In this document: piece after piece, positions 36,844 to 48,029 of the stretch
Layout of the letters: every line of letters begins with the position of its first letter
How positions within the stretch are numbered: position 1 is the stretch's first letter
Assembly (NCBI GenBank): GCA_963930655.1
Contig: OZ005612.1
Coordinates: 4,469,001 to 4,533,000, forward strand
Length of the DNA: 64,000 nucleotides
Source of the DNA: Myrica gale
Lineage: Eukaryota; Streptophyta; Magnoliopsida; Fagales; Myricaceae
Reading direction: 5' to 3'
The notes under the pieces: model-generated
What the model saw: only the letters and a program-made list of their open reading frames with translations
The model's database searches: none
What the model was told of the DNA's origin: nothing
Translations under genes and position numbers: made by a program

Positions 36844-39800
36844 ATGGCGAAGTTCAATGTGGTGCAGAAGAGGCGGAGATCCCAAATAGCAGAAAGGAAG
36901 AGAGCAATTCATGGAGACCCAGCCACTGGGAAGCTCAAGAACAGGTCCCAGCCCCTCTCTGTCTCTGGCAAACGCAAGCGCAAGCTCTTGAAAAAATGGC
37001 GCAGGGTGCGTCATCTCGGTCTCTCTCTCTCTCGCTCTCTATCAATAATTAGATGTCAATCTCGGTGTTTTGGGTTTTACAGAAAATTAATTTCTGAAAC
37101 ATATATAGAAACCAAGCCTAATAGATGCCTGGTTCCTTGTGGTGTAAGAGATTGTACTTGTGCTGCCATTGTTTTACCTCACATATAAATTATTGTTTTG
37201 TTTCTTGTAAATTCAGGATCAGAAGGAGGCTGTGGAGAAGGGCCTAGTAAGCCTTGATGATGTGGAAATGGCAGCAGCTGAAGGTACTTCCAAATCACCC
37301 TGACACAGACTATTCACTAAAATGTGCTGTTTGTTTTCCTTGTGCGGTGTTTATATACTTCCAGCACTGCTGTCACAGCTTGTTACTTAAAGGGCCTTTA
37401 GATATTATAATAAAAGTATCTCCGGTATGAGCAAGTGGCATTTTTGGGTACAGTCAAGATTCTCATGTTCAATAACACCTGGAAGATAAAAGGATTAACC
37501 AAAGCCAATTGGGTGTGTGGTTTATAAAACTAGCGTCCATATAATTATTTTACGTGGTAACTCACTGCCCTTTGTACAATCAGCTTAATTTCTAGTTAGT
37601 TGTAGATGTTATTAGTTCTTTCACAGCAACAGTGATTTAGAAGTTGAGCTTGTGACTGATTGAATTGGATGGTAATGAGAGGTATTATGACCCAAACACG
37701 TCATATCATGAGTGGTTTGGGTTATTTAAGGTGCTTGTGGTTAGTTTGGGTTTTAGCCGGCATTACAATTTGTGTTGGCAGCTCCAGCTGCTAAAGCCTA
37801 CCAATAGACCAGTCCCTATAGGCTGTTCCACACGTGCTACAATGGGAGTCGTCCATGTATCCTCTCTTCTAGGATATGTGGAGTTATGAATTTTCTTCCT
37901 CAGCCCCTTTACCTCTGTATAAGGTAATATATCTGTGACAGGTGAGATGTAGAAAAGACCTATGTTGAAAAACCATTGACGAGTACATTTGTGGATCTCT
38001 CAACTGTAATAGGAGGAGGGGAGAGGGGTTGGGGTTTTTTTTTATGGAGGATGCTTATGGTTGGTGAGTTTCTTAGCCAATATGAGTTTTCATTTGTTAA
38101 CAGGCCTACTGGGGCTCAAATGCTTTTGAAAAGTGCAGATACTGGGTCAGGTCAGTCCGAGCTTGGTGAATGGGTGCCCGGATTTCCCTCGTTACAAAAA
38201 AAAAAAGAAGAGATGTGCTTTTGTTGGAGGGGGGGGGGAGTGATTTGTATCTACTATGAAAGCTATATGCTGGGTGGTTGTTATGTTCCCTATGTTGATA
38301 GAGTGGTGCAGTCTCATACTACGCTCTAAGTTTTTGTTTCTGAAATTTCGGAGGACATACCAATTTTGACTGCTCATTTCAAATTCATACTAGGGCTGTC
38401 AAGTACTTATGAATAAGGATATCCATTTGTGTTTGGATTACTTATGGACATTAATCAGATCTCTGTGTTGTACATGTACATTACAGAAGACAGAGAAGTT
38501 AGTTATCTGTTACACAAATTTCACGATAGTTTTAATATGATGGGTCAAATTTGGTAGAGCTGATCCAGCATTTGATGGAACTAGATTTAGTTCCTCGGAT
38601 TTTGTTTTGGTGCTATTTAATTATCATAAACTAGAATTCAGTCGGACATGAAAGAGATAGGCGTTGGAGGGTTGTCATTGCTGAAAAATATGGGTGCGCA
38701 GTGGGGATTGGAGAACTTTACCAAGTAGGGGGTCTTACGGTGTTAGCTTTTGGAGATTCATTAGTAAAGGTTGGGGTGTTTTCAACAACCATAGCAGATT
38801 TTTGGTGGGCAGCGGGTTAAGGATTAGCTTTTGGCATGATTGGTGGTGTGGCGATAAACCTTTATCTTTGGCTTTCCCGGTTGCTTACTTGTTGGCTAGG
38901 TGTAAGGAGGCTTTGGTGGCGGAGTGTGTGGTGGGGAGTGTTGGTCATGCTTTCTTTTCCCTCTTGTATGGTTCGGTGTTCAGGAGAGGGGGGAGGATGA
39001 TAAGATGTGTTGGACCGGGTCTAGGAATGGTGCTTTCTCGGTTAAGTCTATGTATAATTCCATTGCTTGTTGGAATAGCTTGTCTTTTCCTTGGAAAGAG
39101 GTTTGGAGGTTGAAATACCCTTTGAGGGTTTCTTTCTTTGTTTGGGTCCTTTGTGAGGCTATGCATGGGAGAATCCTCACTATCGATAATCTTCAAAGAA
39201 AAGGTGTTATTATTGCAGATTGGTGCTATCTTTGTTGAGATGATGGGGAGTTGGTGGACCATATGCTTCTTCATTGTCCTGTAGCGCGTGGGCTATGGAA
39301 TCATGTTCTTACTATTACGATTTTCCATTGGGTGATGCCTGAAAAGGTGGTAGATGTTTTGTGGAGTTGGAATAGGAGGTTTTCTAACCGATTGCTAAGG
39401 CCATTTGGAAGATGATTCCATCTTGCATTTAGTGGTGTCTTTGGAGGGAGCGAAATAATAGATGTTTCGAAGATGTCTCTTTGTCTTTGGTGAACTTGCA
39501 AGGGTTTTGGTTCTTTCTCTTTTTTGTTGGGCTAATGCAATGTTAGGCTGCCCTTTTGTTGATTTTCATGATTTTCTTAGTTTTGTTGTTTGTTTGGACT
39601 AAGCGACTTCGGTGAAGTCCCTTGCACTGTTTTCGCTTTTTCTAATAAGATTTGCTTGCTTCTAAAAAAAAGTCTGTTTTACCCTTTTTAACAGTGATAT
39701 CAAGATGTTTCAGAATGAAAATTTTGAGGAATAGCCAACTTACTTTTTTGCGGGCTATGTTTTTCCCAGAATATTGCTGCAAGTAGATCCTTTTTATCTG

Positions 39801-40083
39801 CCCTATAGTAATTCTAAATTCAAGCTTTGTTTAAATTTGTTTATGGAAGCAGACACATCTCAAGACACCAAAGGAACACCAACGGCATTTCAGATGAAGA
39901 AGAGTTTGAAGCTTAAACAACTAAAGCGCAGAGGTAAGTCTTCTCATATAGGGAATCAATGGTTTGGGATAATGGGCCTTTTTGTTAAATTGTGGGCTTA
40001 TATAATGACTATTTACAGGTAAGAACAAAAGAAAATCGTCGAAGTTAGCTGCTGAAACTTCGACGGATGTGATGGTAGAGTAA
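36844..40083 (+). CDS. Small conserved lysine/arginine-rich plant protein, 4 exons
   Basis: A 124-residue basic protein of unknown function. Exons 36844-37005, 37217-37283, 39853-39933 and 40019-40083; all junctions are GT-AG with matching phases. It begins MAKFNVVQKRRRSQIAERKR, has a basic block SGKRKRKLLKKWRR at 41-54, then an acidic/helical stretch (EAVEKGLVSLDDVEMAAAE), a TKGTPTAFQMKKSLKLKQLK segment, and ends TSTDVMVE. Basic clusters would suit nucleolar or nuclear localisation and RNA contact; this is inference. The promoter has duplicated site II motifs. Intron 2 (2.57 kb) carries a LINE fragment. A second copy of exons 3 and 4 lies at 47139-47371. I recognise the family look but not a named function. 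Confidence 0.82.
38650..39670 (+). mobile_element. 5'-truncated L1-type LINE in intron 2 of the small basic gene
   Basis: The plus strand encodes the 3' end of a plant L1 ORF2: a WRFISKGWGVFNNHSRF segment, FWHDWWCGD, then SVKSMYNSIACWNSLSF and the zinc-binding zf-RVT region (LKYPLRVSFFVWVLCEA, WCYLC, DHMLLHCPVA), split by stops. It ends in a short A-run at 39663-39670. The paralogous intron at 46999-47006 lacks it, which marks the insertion point. No clean target duplication is visible. Confidence 0.85.
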
Positions 40084-40194
40084 GATGTTGAGAGAGGTTG
40101 GCTTAAGTAACTAAAGACCTTGTAGAGATAGGCTTGCCTAGAGTATTATTGCTCCCCCGCAAAATCGAATTTGCATGTACCATGATAATAGGGC

Positions 40195-40385
40195 GGGTGG
40201 GACTTTTTGGGAGAAATTTATTGGCTGGTGGGTGGAGGGTACTTCTGTTTTTTGGGAGTCTTGTTGGGTTTGGGAGTCTTGTTTTAGGATTCTTCAGTAT
40301 ATTCTCTTGTACTGTTGTTTTGTTATTTGCGTTCCTTGGTTTTCTTCTTTTTAATAAAATTGTCTTACTTATCAAAAAAAAAAAA
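40195..40385 (+). mobile_element. Short LINE 3'-end insertion with 19-20 bp target duplication
   Basis: About 190 bp of T/G-rich sequence ending CTTACTTATCAAAAAAAAAA is flanked by perfect copies of TGTACCATGATAATAGGGC (40176-40194 and 40386-40404). The polyA tail and long target duplication are the marks of LINE-mediated retrotransposition. The insert has no complete coding capacity. It lies just after the end of the small basic gene, probably in its 3' UTR or immediately downstream. Confidence 0.88.
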
Positions 40386-40861
40386 TGTACCATGATAATA
40401 GGGCTATGGTTCAAATTTTTGTAACATCTCCCAGAGTATAATGATAAATCTTTACTCAAGTAAACTCAGTTCTTGTTGCATCTTGTTCTCCGTGAATAGA
40501 GATTTTTAATTGAAATGTGGGCTCAAGTAAATCAATTTGTCCCTTGCGTCTATTGATATATTTGGGAGTCATATTGTGTGTTGCCTATATATTTGAGGTG
40601 TGTTACTCCATAGAAGGGATTTTGTACGTTTGATACCAGCTGAGATGTTTATTGGACAATATTTAGTTGGTTTTGATTGAACTTATAGTAATGACATGAC
40701 TAAAAAATCTTTAAATGTTCAATTTTGAAGAGCAAATAAATGTTGTCGCTGAATTCCCAAATCCTTCCTTTGTCATCACAAAAAGCAATTCATATAGGCA
40801 AAAGAAAAAAAAAATAGAGGAATGCATTCACAAAACGTACAACCTTTTCTCCCTGGTTTAG

Positions 40862-41188
40862 TCACAAAAAGATAACACAAGACGCATCACTGCGGAAGGG
40901 GGAAATATCGAGAAAGTTGTTGGAAGATGTTCGCCTGAAGCTCTTCAGAGGACCTCCTTTGCTCTTCCAGAGCATCTCAAAACAGTTCCGTTGTTCTTCC
41001 TTTAGTTGCAGCATCTCGAGCTTTAAACTATCAAGGCGAGTCTCAATGGAGTGCTGCCAATCCGGGTGAGTGTATATGGAGGCTGGCTGCTTGTAAGTCG
41101 AGGAGGAAGGTCTTCGGAGGTGGAACTGCTCGCTCTTCCTCGTCACAGTAATCACTATCCTCCAAGTATTTGCCTCTCGCTTACCCAT
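40862..41188 (-). CDS. Hypothetical 108-residue protein
   Basis: A single uninterrupted reading frame starting MGKREANTWRIVITVTRKSE. Residues about 43-75 (WQHSIETRLDSLKLEMLQLK and on) look like an amphipathic or coiled helix, and the composition is less biased than the random frames around it. I do not recognise a family, and no introns or flanking exons were identified. It lies convergent to the small basic gene and could also be an unlinked exon or chance frame. Confidence 0.35.
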   Translation of the reverse strand: MGKREANTWRIVITVTRKSEQFHLRRPSSSTYKQPASIYTHPDWQHSIETRLDSLKLEMLQLKEEQRNCFEMLWKSKGGPLKSFRRTSSNNFLDISPFRSDASCVIFL

Positions 41189-41428
41189 TCTCCCCTAGGA
41201 TTCCAAATTTAACCCATTTTATTCCAAGTTGTGCCGTCGAAGGTTACCCGTATATCTTCTCTAACATCCGCGGGAACTCCAAAATAGGTAATAATCTTGG
41301 TGATCAGCAGTCCATGTAAATAACCTCTTCTCTACGTTCAAAAAAAAGAAACCTCTTCTCTTTGACCACCCTCCTAGGTAGAATGTTGTATGAGATGGAG
41401 GAGCCTTTAAGTGACTGGAAGTTGTTTG

Positions 41429-42672
41429 GTTTCTGGGTGCGTCTATTTCCTCACCGCCCAGAAGGATTTTAACGGCCTCAAAATAACTAAAATCATCACA
41501 CCGGCCATACCTTCATTTCATACACCTTACGTATGGGCCTTTCCCAAAATTCATTTGATGAACCTTGGGCTTTTGCCTAAGCCCAATGTCTCTCTGATCC
41601 AGTCCATCCAAATTAGTGGGAAGCAGAAGCTAAATCAAGTGAATTGCATTTTAGCACCAAACTGTTTTCTATATACATACTACAAAGCGTGGAAAGAAAA
41701 TTACAACAAAAAACTAACTACCGTAGATAAGACTGGAGAAACCCTAGTGCTCTTCATCAGAGTCACTTAACTTAGACAGATCGACATAATCGTTTGAATT
41801 CGGAGTAATCCAATGATGACCCCGACCTTCAATTAGCACTTCCAGGTTTATCGTCACCCATGCGCAGAACTTCAGCTCCAATGATGACCCCGACCTTTTG
41901 GACTCACTCTTTAGCAAATGTCTGAGTTTTATCTAGGAGAAAACTTATTCTGGAGCTGAAGTTACGTGTATGAGTGACAATAAACCTGGAAGTGCTAGGA
42001 TTTCTCCGCCTGATTTTTTCAACTTTTAAGTGCATTATTTACAAGACAATGAAAAATAATTCCAACTTCCAACAGCATATCAGCAGTATAGATTTTGTTT
42101 TTCCTTCTTCTTGGCAGCGATAGAAATAGTAAAAGATTCAGTCTTCAAGCTTGTTTTCTAACCACAAGAACAGGGCACTTGGCATTATGAACACAGTAAT
42201 TGCTGACGCTTCCCAAAAATGCCCTGCCCCAACAAAGTAGCATTAGCATACTATAATTATGAAATAGTAAATAAGCTTGAACAAAAGCATGGTAATTGCT
42301 CAATGCAACCATCCCATTCCACTCCCACAAGAATGGAGTCTATGGAACTTACTCCAAGCCAACTCAATTGGTAAGAAGTCCAACCCAATGTGTTAAGGAT
42401 AAATCGCATTGGATAATGCTCATTTTTCAAGCACACAAAGAGAGAATTAAAATTATTGTCAAGGATCACAGGTTATAATGTTTGCAGTCATAATGTTTTA
42501 GAAGTTCATTTCTGGGAAACAATGAGTAGATTTTGAGCATGCATTTCATGTCAAAAACTTCAAGCAATGCAAGAAAAAGTATTAGTGCAGAAAATGAAAA
42601 AAGGGAAAAAAAAATACAACTTGAAAAAGTTGCCCAAGTTCAGAGACCTCCAAACAAGTATAGCTTATCTTC
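41429..42672 (-). repeat. Inverted segmental duplication, source block B (USP 3' part)
   Basis: This block matches 50283-51180 in inverted orientation: its right border (GATAAGCTATACTTGTTTGG on the minus strand) equals 50290 onward, and its left border (GGTTTCTGGG, CCTCACCGCCCAGAAGG) equals the inverse of 51140-51175. It contains the last USP exon. About 350 bp (41660-42010) are present here and absent from the other copy. Confidence 0.85.
41835..41999. repeat. Inverted-repeat hairpin, about 47-bp arms
   Basis: Arms 41835-41882 (TAGCACTTCCAGGTTTATCG through AACTTCAGCTCCA) and 41952-41999 (TGGAGCTGAAGTT through AAACCTGGAAGTGCTAGG) pair with only a few mismatches around a loop of about 70 nt. 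The motif CCAATGATGACCCCGACCTT also appears twice in direct orientation (about 41810 and 41879). The hairpin lies in the 350-bp stretch missing from the inverted paralogue. It could be a MITE or a small-RNA precursor; the sequence does not decide. Confidence 0.75.
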
Positions 42673-43979
42673 CAAATGGTAGTTTTAATTTCCCCTGTTC
42701 ACAGAGACCCCCATGAGCAGACTCAAAGCTTCATGCATAAGTTGGTGCATGACTGTTGTGCACTTCTCATTCAAGTTAAGCCTGATATGTATTGCGCCCA
42801 CAACAGATGCTTACAATTCCAAATCTTTTGAAAAAGAATAATTTCTACAGATGTACTAAACTAACAACAAATGCATAATTAAGGTTCCACAACCCTTTCT
42901 AATCAGTAATGAAAATAAAGGAGATCTTTTTTTTTTCCATTTTCAACCAACCAGAAAACTATGTAATACCATTACCAACTTGTGAGTTTGAATTATGCAT
43001 TTCCATGAATAGGTCAAGGAAGTACCTAAACCGCCATATTGTTGTTTTTTTTATTCAAGAATGTAAGGAAATTCCTCCATGTATACAAATCCAAGACATA
43101 CAGGGCTACTAAGGAAACTTGTCAATAAAAGCAAATGACGAAACTAAATATAAACTAATGCATCATCAATGGATTAGCTACCGACCTCTGTATAGCTCCT
43201 CGACTATGGCTGCCCAATACAAGTAATTTAATGTTGAGCTTCTCAACTGCTTCAGTTATGGCCTGTTTTGGGTCCCCAACTTCTGTCAGCGTCTCTGCAG
43301 ATATCTGTAGTAAGGAACACAAATTTTAGTCCTCCCATTCCACAATAGACAGGGAGTTTACCGCTTAATGGAAAACATTCTTCCTCCCATGCATTTGACG
43401 AAACAAAAATTCCTCCTAAAATACATAAAGAGGTTAAAAACAGGTGGCTTCAATTTCGACAAAAAGGAAGCTCCAATTTGAAGGTAAAGAAAAGAAGAGT
43501 GTCAATTATCAGGATAAAATGGCCACCTACTTTTGGGCACCAAAAGAAAGCACATTAATTTTCTTCTTCTTCTTCTTCCTTTATTCCTGATTTAATTTTT
43601 GGTGTTTCTTGGTTGTTTTTTTTCTAGCTCCGTTATATTTTAAGGGTATACGACGGCATAGAACAATCGATTCGAGCATCGGAATTCTAAGTATAAAAGG
43701 GGGAAGAAAAAGAAACAGCTTTACTGACGTCCAGTACGCAAATTCTAGAGCAAACAATGAGTGGAAGAAGCTATATATACCCCGTTCTTAGCACAGATAT
43801 CCTTAGCTTTCTCCAGCAAAGCCAATGCGACCTTCTGGTGGTTTTCTTGAATAGATCGTATCAACTCCGGATCTGTAAAATCAGTATAAAATGAAACCCC
43901 ATTTGTATCTCGGATACAATTTTAAGCTGTGGCACCAAGAATATAAGAATTGCGGGGAGAGATTCACCAAAATAGAAGA

Positions 43980-44018
<39 letters not shown>

Positions 44019-44182
44019 GTACGAACGGCCCCGAGATTAGAAGCATAAGCGTAGCTGAAGTCAGCGCCGATGGGCTGCACGGCAAAGAGGAGAATCTCAG
44101 AATTTTCGAGGGTCTGGCGAAGGTTGTCGAGGGCCCACTGAAGAGCGTAGTGGCTACACTCGCTCTCGTCAATTGCCAGCAT
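42145..44182 (-). CDS. Universal stress protein (UspA-like), 4 exons, start uncertain
   Basis: A small cytosolic nucleotide-binding-fold protein of the plant USP family. Exons: 44182-44023, 43872-43781, 43304-43186 and 42223-42145, giving 149 residues from the internal Met. Recognisable parts are LAIDESECSHYALQWALDNL, a VQPIGADFSYAYASNLGAV segment, KLNIKLLVLGSHSRGAIQRA and LGSVSNYCVHNAKCPVLVV. The glycine motif is GSHSRG rather than GSRGxG, so ATP binding may be altered. The expected start ATGGCGGAGG at 44216 is one base out of frame and meets TGA after 15 codons; no other in-frame ATG lies upstream. The gene may start at 44182, losing its first strand, or be damaged. A GA microsatellite abuts the first donor. 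Confidence 0.8.
43984..44017. repeat. (GA)17 microsatellite at the USP exon 1 donor
   Basis: Uninterrupted GA repeat ending one base before the splice donor ACGTAC (minus-strand GTACGT at 44022-44017). In the transcript it reads as a CU-rich tract directly after the donor. Confidence 0.95.
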
Positions 44183-44289
44183 CACCTTCTTTCTTCTCAC
44201 TCCTCTCCTCCGCCATTTCTCTCTCTGTATTCTAGCGACGAAGTCTATCTAGGATAGCGTATATCTCTGTGTCAGTCAGCTTCTTCTGT

Positions 44290-44690
44290 GGGGATAATAA
44301 TATAAGGCCTAATGATCAGTACTCCTTACGTCTTTTTGTCTTGGTCCTATATATCTCGCAAATCAAAATCACACCAACCGCCAGTCCAAGAGATTTCACG
44401 CGTTGATTGTTTTTGTTGGCAGCAGAATTTGATCCATTTACGGATTAAGATGAACATCTTTTTATGTTTTTTTTTTCTTTTTTCTTCTAAACAACATCTT
44501 TATATGTTTGGTGGGTGGGAATACTGTGTCAGCATGCAAGTCGTGCACGGCTTCGCTTCCAGAAGGAACTAATCAAGCTAGTCGGGTCACGAACCCTCTA
44601 GAGGCCCTAGTATTGTAGATCAAATGGGATCCACGCTGGCTAAACCTTGACAGCCCATAGATTTGAAAACTTGGTGTTTGACTGGTATTA
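44290..44690 (-). repeat. Inverted duplication, USP upstream block
   Basis: Segments AGAGATTTCACGCGTTGATT, TTGGCAGCAGAATTTGATCC, GCATGCAAGTCGTGCA and TTGACAGCCCATAGA recur inverted at 49050-49560. Together with 41429-42672 they show that the whole USP locus was once copied in inverse orientation. Confidence 0.75.
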
Positions 44691-44899
44691 ACATTTTAGG
44701 CTTGATCAAAATAATTATAAAATAAATTTTCTTTTAATTTTTTTATTATATAATTCAAATTTTCTTCCTCGTTATTTTTTATTCATTTATTCTCATAAAA
44801 TATCTTCACTTAATTTTACCGACTTCAATATTTTAAATTTTTTTAAAATATCTTCTGAATATTCTTTTATCATTTTTGTTTGTGATCTCAATTTTTCTT

Positions 44900-45625
44900 G
44901 GATCTGCAAGGCATATGGCCTTCATGTGGCACTGTAAGAACATGCCAGCATGTCATTGAGAACCATTTCAAATCCTCGTCTTTGCTCTTACTCTCAAGTG
45001 ATACTCTCCACCAAATAATAACAGCAAGTCTCGAGAAAAAGCAATGAAAAAGAAAAAAAAATCTGGCTGGATGGTTTCTGTCAAGCCATACTGTTGTAGC
45101 CTTTGCTTCCACCATAGGCTGCACATAGTAGGAAAGTTACAAGGTACATCTATCCATACGATTATGGTTGTACAGGGCTCGGTCAGTACCGAACAACCCC
45201 ATAGCCGGGAGTTTAAGGTCGTCCAACCGACCAAACTGACGGTTTGGGCTCCATTATATCGAGGCCCAATTGAATTTAGTTGGGCTCTAGTATTCTAGGC
45301 CCAACCTTGACTAGGACCGCATATGGGCCTGTCGAATCTGGTTGGGTTGGTCGGGATGGGGCCAACTATGCACCGGCGGAGGCAGGGGGGCGAACTGGGG
45401 CCACTGCCCCGGTTCGCTCCCTAAAACAACAAAATTTTACACCTAATTTTTTTTTTTTCAACTAAATTATTTTTTTACCATTTTTTTTGCCCCCATTAAT
45501 CAGCTTCCTGCCTCCGCTTATGCAACTATGTACAGTCTACATAAGATGGTTAATTTATAGTTATCATCGGTAAAGGAGACCAGAACAAACCTCTTGATTT
45601 GGCAGTTTAGAGATCAAGTGATCAA
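44900..45625 (-). pseudogene. Acyl-ACP thioesterase copy 1: truncated 3' fragment
   Basis: The minus strand carries a copy of the thioesterase last exon beginning at 45118 ([19 protein letters not shown]), after which the reading runs into phenylalanine-rich noise, so the C terminus is lost. The intron 4 homologue follows, and the last 30-odd bases of the exon 4 homologue (LPNQE end) sit at 45591-45622 before the copy breaks off. The downstream flank 44942-45050 matches that of copy 3 at 56690-56780. It is a pseudogene. Confidence 0.82.
45371..45522. mobile_element. 152-bp hAT MITE with perfect 8-bp target duplication
   Basis: CACCGGCGGAGGCAGG at the left and CCTGCCTCCGCTTATG at the right are inverted termini; CAACTATG flanks both sides (45363-45370 and 45523-45530). 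The homologous intron of the complete thioesterase gene lacks the insert near 51925, giving an empty site. Confidence 0.88.
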
Positions 45626-46500
45626 GATCATATCATGAGTGGTTTGGGTTATTTAAGGTGATTGTGGTCAGTGGTGGAATCATGAATGATTATGAAGGGG
45701 GAGGCCAACTTTAAAGGAAAAATGACAGCAAAAAAAATATTACGTAATGTGAAAAAGATATTATATTAAAAATATATTATCACAGAAAACAAATTACAAT
45801 ATCAATAAGTCTCTATCAATTTCTCAATAGAAAACAAATTAGAAAAACTACTCCTGTCAGTACTTAAAAAATAAAAAGCTACTATCAATTGAATTCCCTC
45901 TAACATTGTGCATTTGTGCTTTCAAATAAATAACCGAGTTAATAAAATAATCTACAAAATAAAGTCTCAAATGATATTCGACATTCCCTTTTTTGGCATG
46001 ATTTGCATAATAATCGAGTGAAACAACCATGAAACATTCATACATTTCCATGATATTACTTGAATCTTGGATACAATAAGTTATTAACTTCACTCTGTTT
46101 ATTGGGTCGTCTCTCTCTCCCTACCACCCTCGAATCCTTGACTAGGGAGGCTGGGACGTACACACAAGCCACAGACCACCAATCGAAACTTGCATGAATG
46201 ATCATAAACAAATGACGAGATAGAATTTAACAAAATCTTTGAAACAACTCACAAAGAAAAGTGACCAACATAAACAAGTTACCGAGAGAATTATATCTCC
46301 AGCATTAACTTTCTGACAAAACCCAACCTAGTTTTGTCTAATTGGACAAGGGCAATTTGCAGGATCATAAACGTAGCCGGATCAGATCACTTTGATAGCT
46401 GTGCATTTATAGCCCACAAAATAAGGGCCTTGAGTTCTCTACTTCTCTTCTGTGTGCAAACAATTTGTATGCAAACAATTCTTCAAAAAAGCCATAGAAG

Positions 46501-46539
<39 letters not shown>

Positions 46540-47437
46540 CAACGTTCTGCAGGGGGCCAACCGGGGCCAGTGGCCCCCCTTAAATCCGCCACTGCTTGTG
46601 GTTAGTTTGGGTTTTGGTCGGCATTACAATGAGTGTTGGCAGCTCCATCTGCTAAAGCCTACCAATAGAGCAGTCCCTGTAGGCTGTTCCACCTATGTGG
46701 AGTTCTGTTCCTTCCTCATCCCCTTTACCTCCGTATAAGGTAATATATCTGTGCCAGGTGAGATATAAGAAAATATCTATGTTGAAAAACCATTGAAAAG
46801 CACATTTGTGGAGCTCTCAACTGTAATAGGAGGAGGAGACAGGGAGGGAGCGAGGGCGGGGGGATTTTTTAATGGAGGATGCTTATGGTTGGTGAGTTTC
46901 TTACCCAATATGAGTTTTCATTTGGATTGAATTAGATTTAGTTCTTCGGATTTTATTTTGGTGCTATTTAATTATCAGAAACAAGAATTCAGTCGGACAT
47001 ATAAGTTTCTGTTTTGCACTTTTTAACAGTGATATCTAGATGTTTCATAATGAAAATTTTGAGGAATAGCCAACTTAGCTTTTTTGCTGGCTATGTTTTT
47101 CCCAGAATGTTGCTGGTTAAATTTGTCTATGGAAGCAGGCACATCTCAAGAAACCAAAGGAACACCAACGACATTTCAGATGAAGAAGAGTTTGAAGCTT
47201 AAACAACTAAAACGCAGAGGTAAAATCTTCTCATATAGGAAATCAATGGTTTTGGATCATGGACATTGTTTGTAAATTGTGGGCTTATATAATGACTATT
47301 TTACAGATAATAACAAAAGAAAATCCTCGAAGTTAGCTGCTGAAACTTCGGCGGATGTGATGGAAGAGTAAGATGTTGAGAGAGGTTGGCTCAAGTAACT
47401 CAAGACCTTGTAGAGACGGGCTTTCCTAGAGTATTAT
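45626..47437 (+). pseudogene. 5'-truncated copy of the small basic protein gene
   Basis: Homology starts inside intron 2 of the gene at 36844-40083 (its 37693) and continues past its stop to about 40150. Exon 3 (47139-47219, 81 bp) and exon 4 (47307-47371) are present at identical lengths, with open frames ending SSKLAAETSADVMEE. Exons 1 and 2 and the promoter are missing. The copy lacks the LINE and a 478-bp segment present in the source intron but carries its own hAT element. Without a start it is most likely a pseudogene. Confidence 0.88.
45669..46594. mobile_element. Non-autonomous hAT element with target duplication and in-window empty site
   Basis: Starts CAGTGGTGGAAT, ends AATCCGCCACTG. 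Flanking octamers ATTGTGGT (45661-45668) and CTTGTGGT (46595-46602) agree at 7 of 8 positions. The unoccupied site reads CTTGTGGTTAG at 37732 in the paralogous intron. It contains a (TA)18 run at 46502-46537 and no transposase. Termini equal those of the element at 4872-5738. Confidence 0.92.
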
Positions 47438-48029
47438 TTTAACTGGCTCAAGTAAATTTTAACCGGCTCGCAAGGACATGCTGACATGCTCTTATAGTGC
47501 CTCGTGAAAGCCATGTCTTGCTCGTCTAACAAAAATTGAGAACACAACAAACGAACAAAAAAACAAGTTGGAAAATGGAATAACAGAGAAAAAGTTGCTC
47601 TTATCTCCCCTCTGTCCCGCGAGCTTAGAATTCGGCCTGGGATGGGGTTGTAGCTTCTACCTTTTTGCCCCTTTTTGGTTTGTAAGTTTGAGGTTTTTGC
47701 TTGCTTTAAGTGAAAACTTCTACGGGATTGACTTAATGGTTTAGATCAAAGATTCAGAGATTTACTTGACGTTTCAAGTGCTACCGATCATTTAAGACAT
47801 TTTTTAATGTTATTGATCTTATAATTTTCTAATTTGTTTAAAACGGAGATAGACAGATTGTGTTTGCAAACTTAAAATATTAGGAATTTCTAAACTCCAT
47901 CCAAATTTTTTGAATGCAAACATAATTAACTCAAAATTTTAGATAAAAATAATAAAATAATAAATTTCAAAATAATTTCCCTCCTTATTTTTTTACTCAT
48001 TTTCATAAAATTCTACTTATCACTACTTT

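Noticed and set aside
36484-37014. Minus-strand frames opposite the small basic gene and its promoter
   Set aside because: They are shadows of exon 1 and of the duplicated promoter repeats.
44172-44216. ATG at 44216 as the stress-protein start
   Set aside because: It is one base out of frame and reaches TGA after 15 codons.
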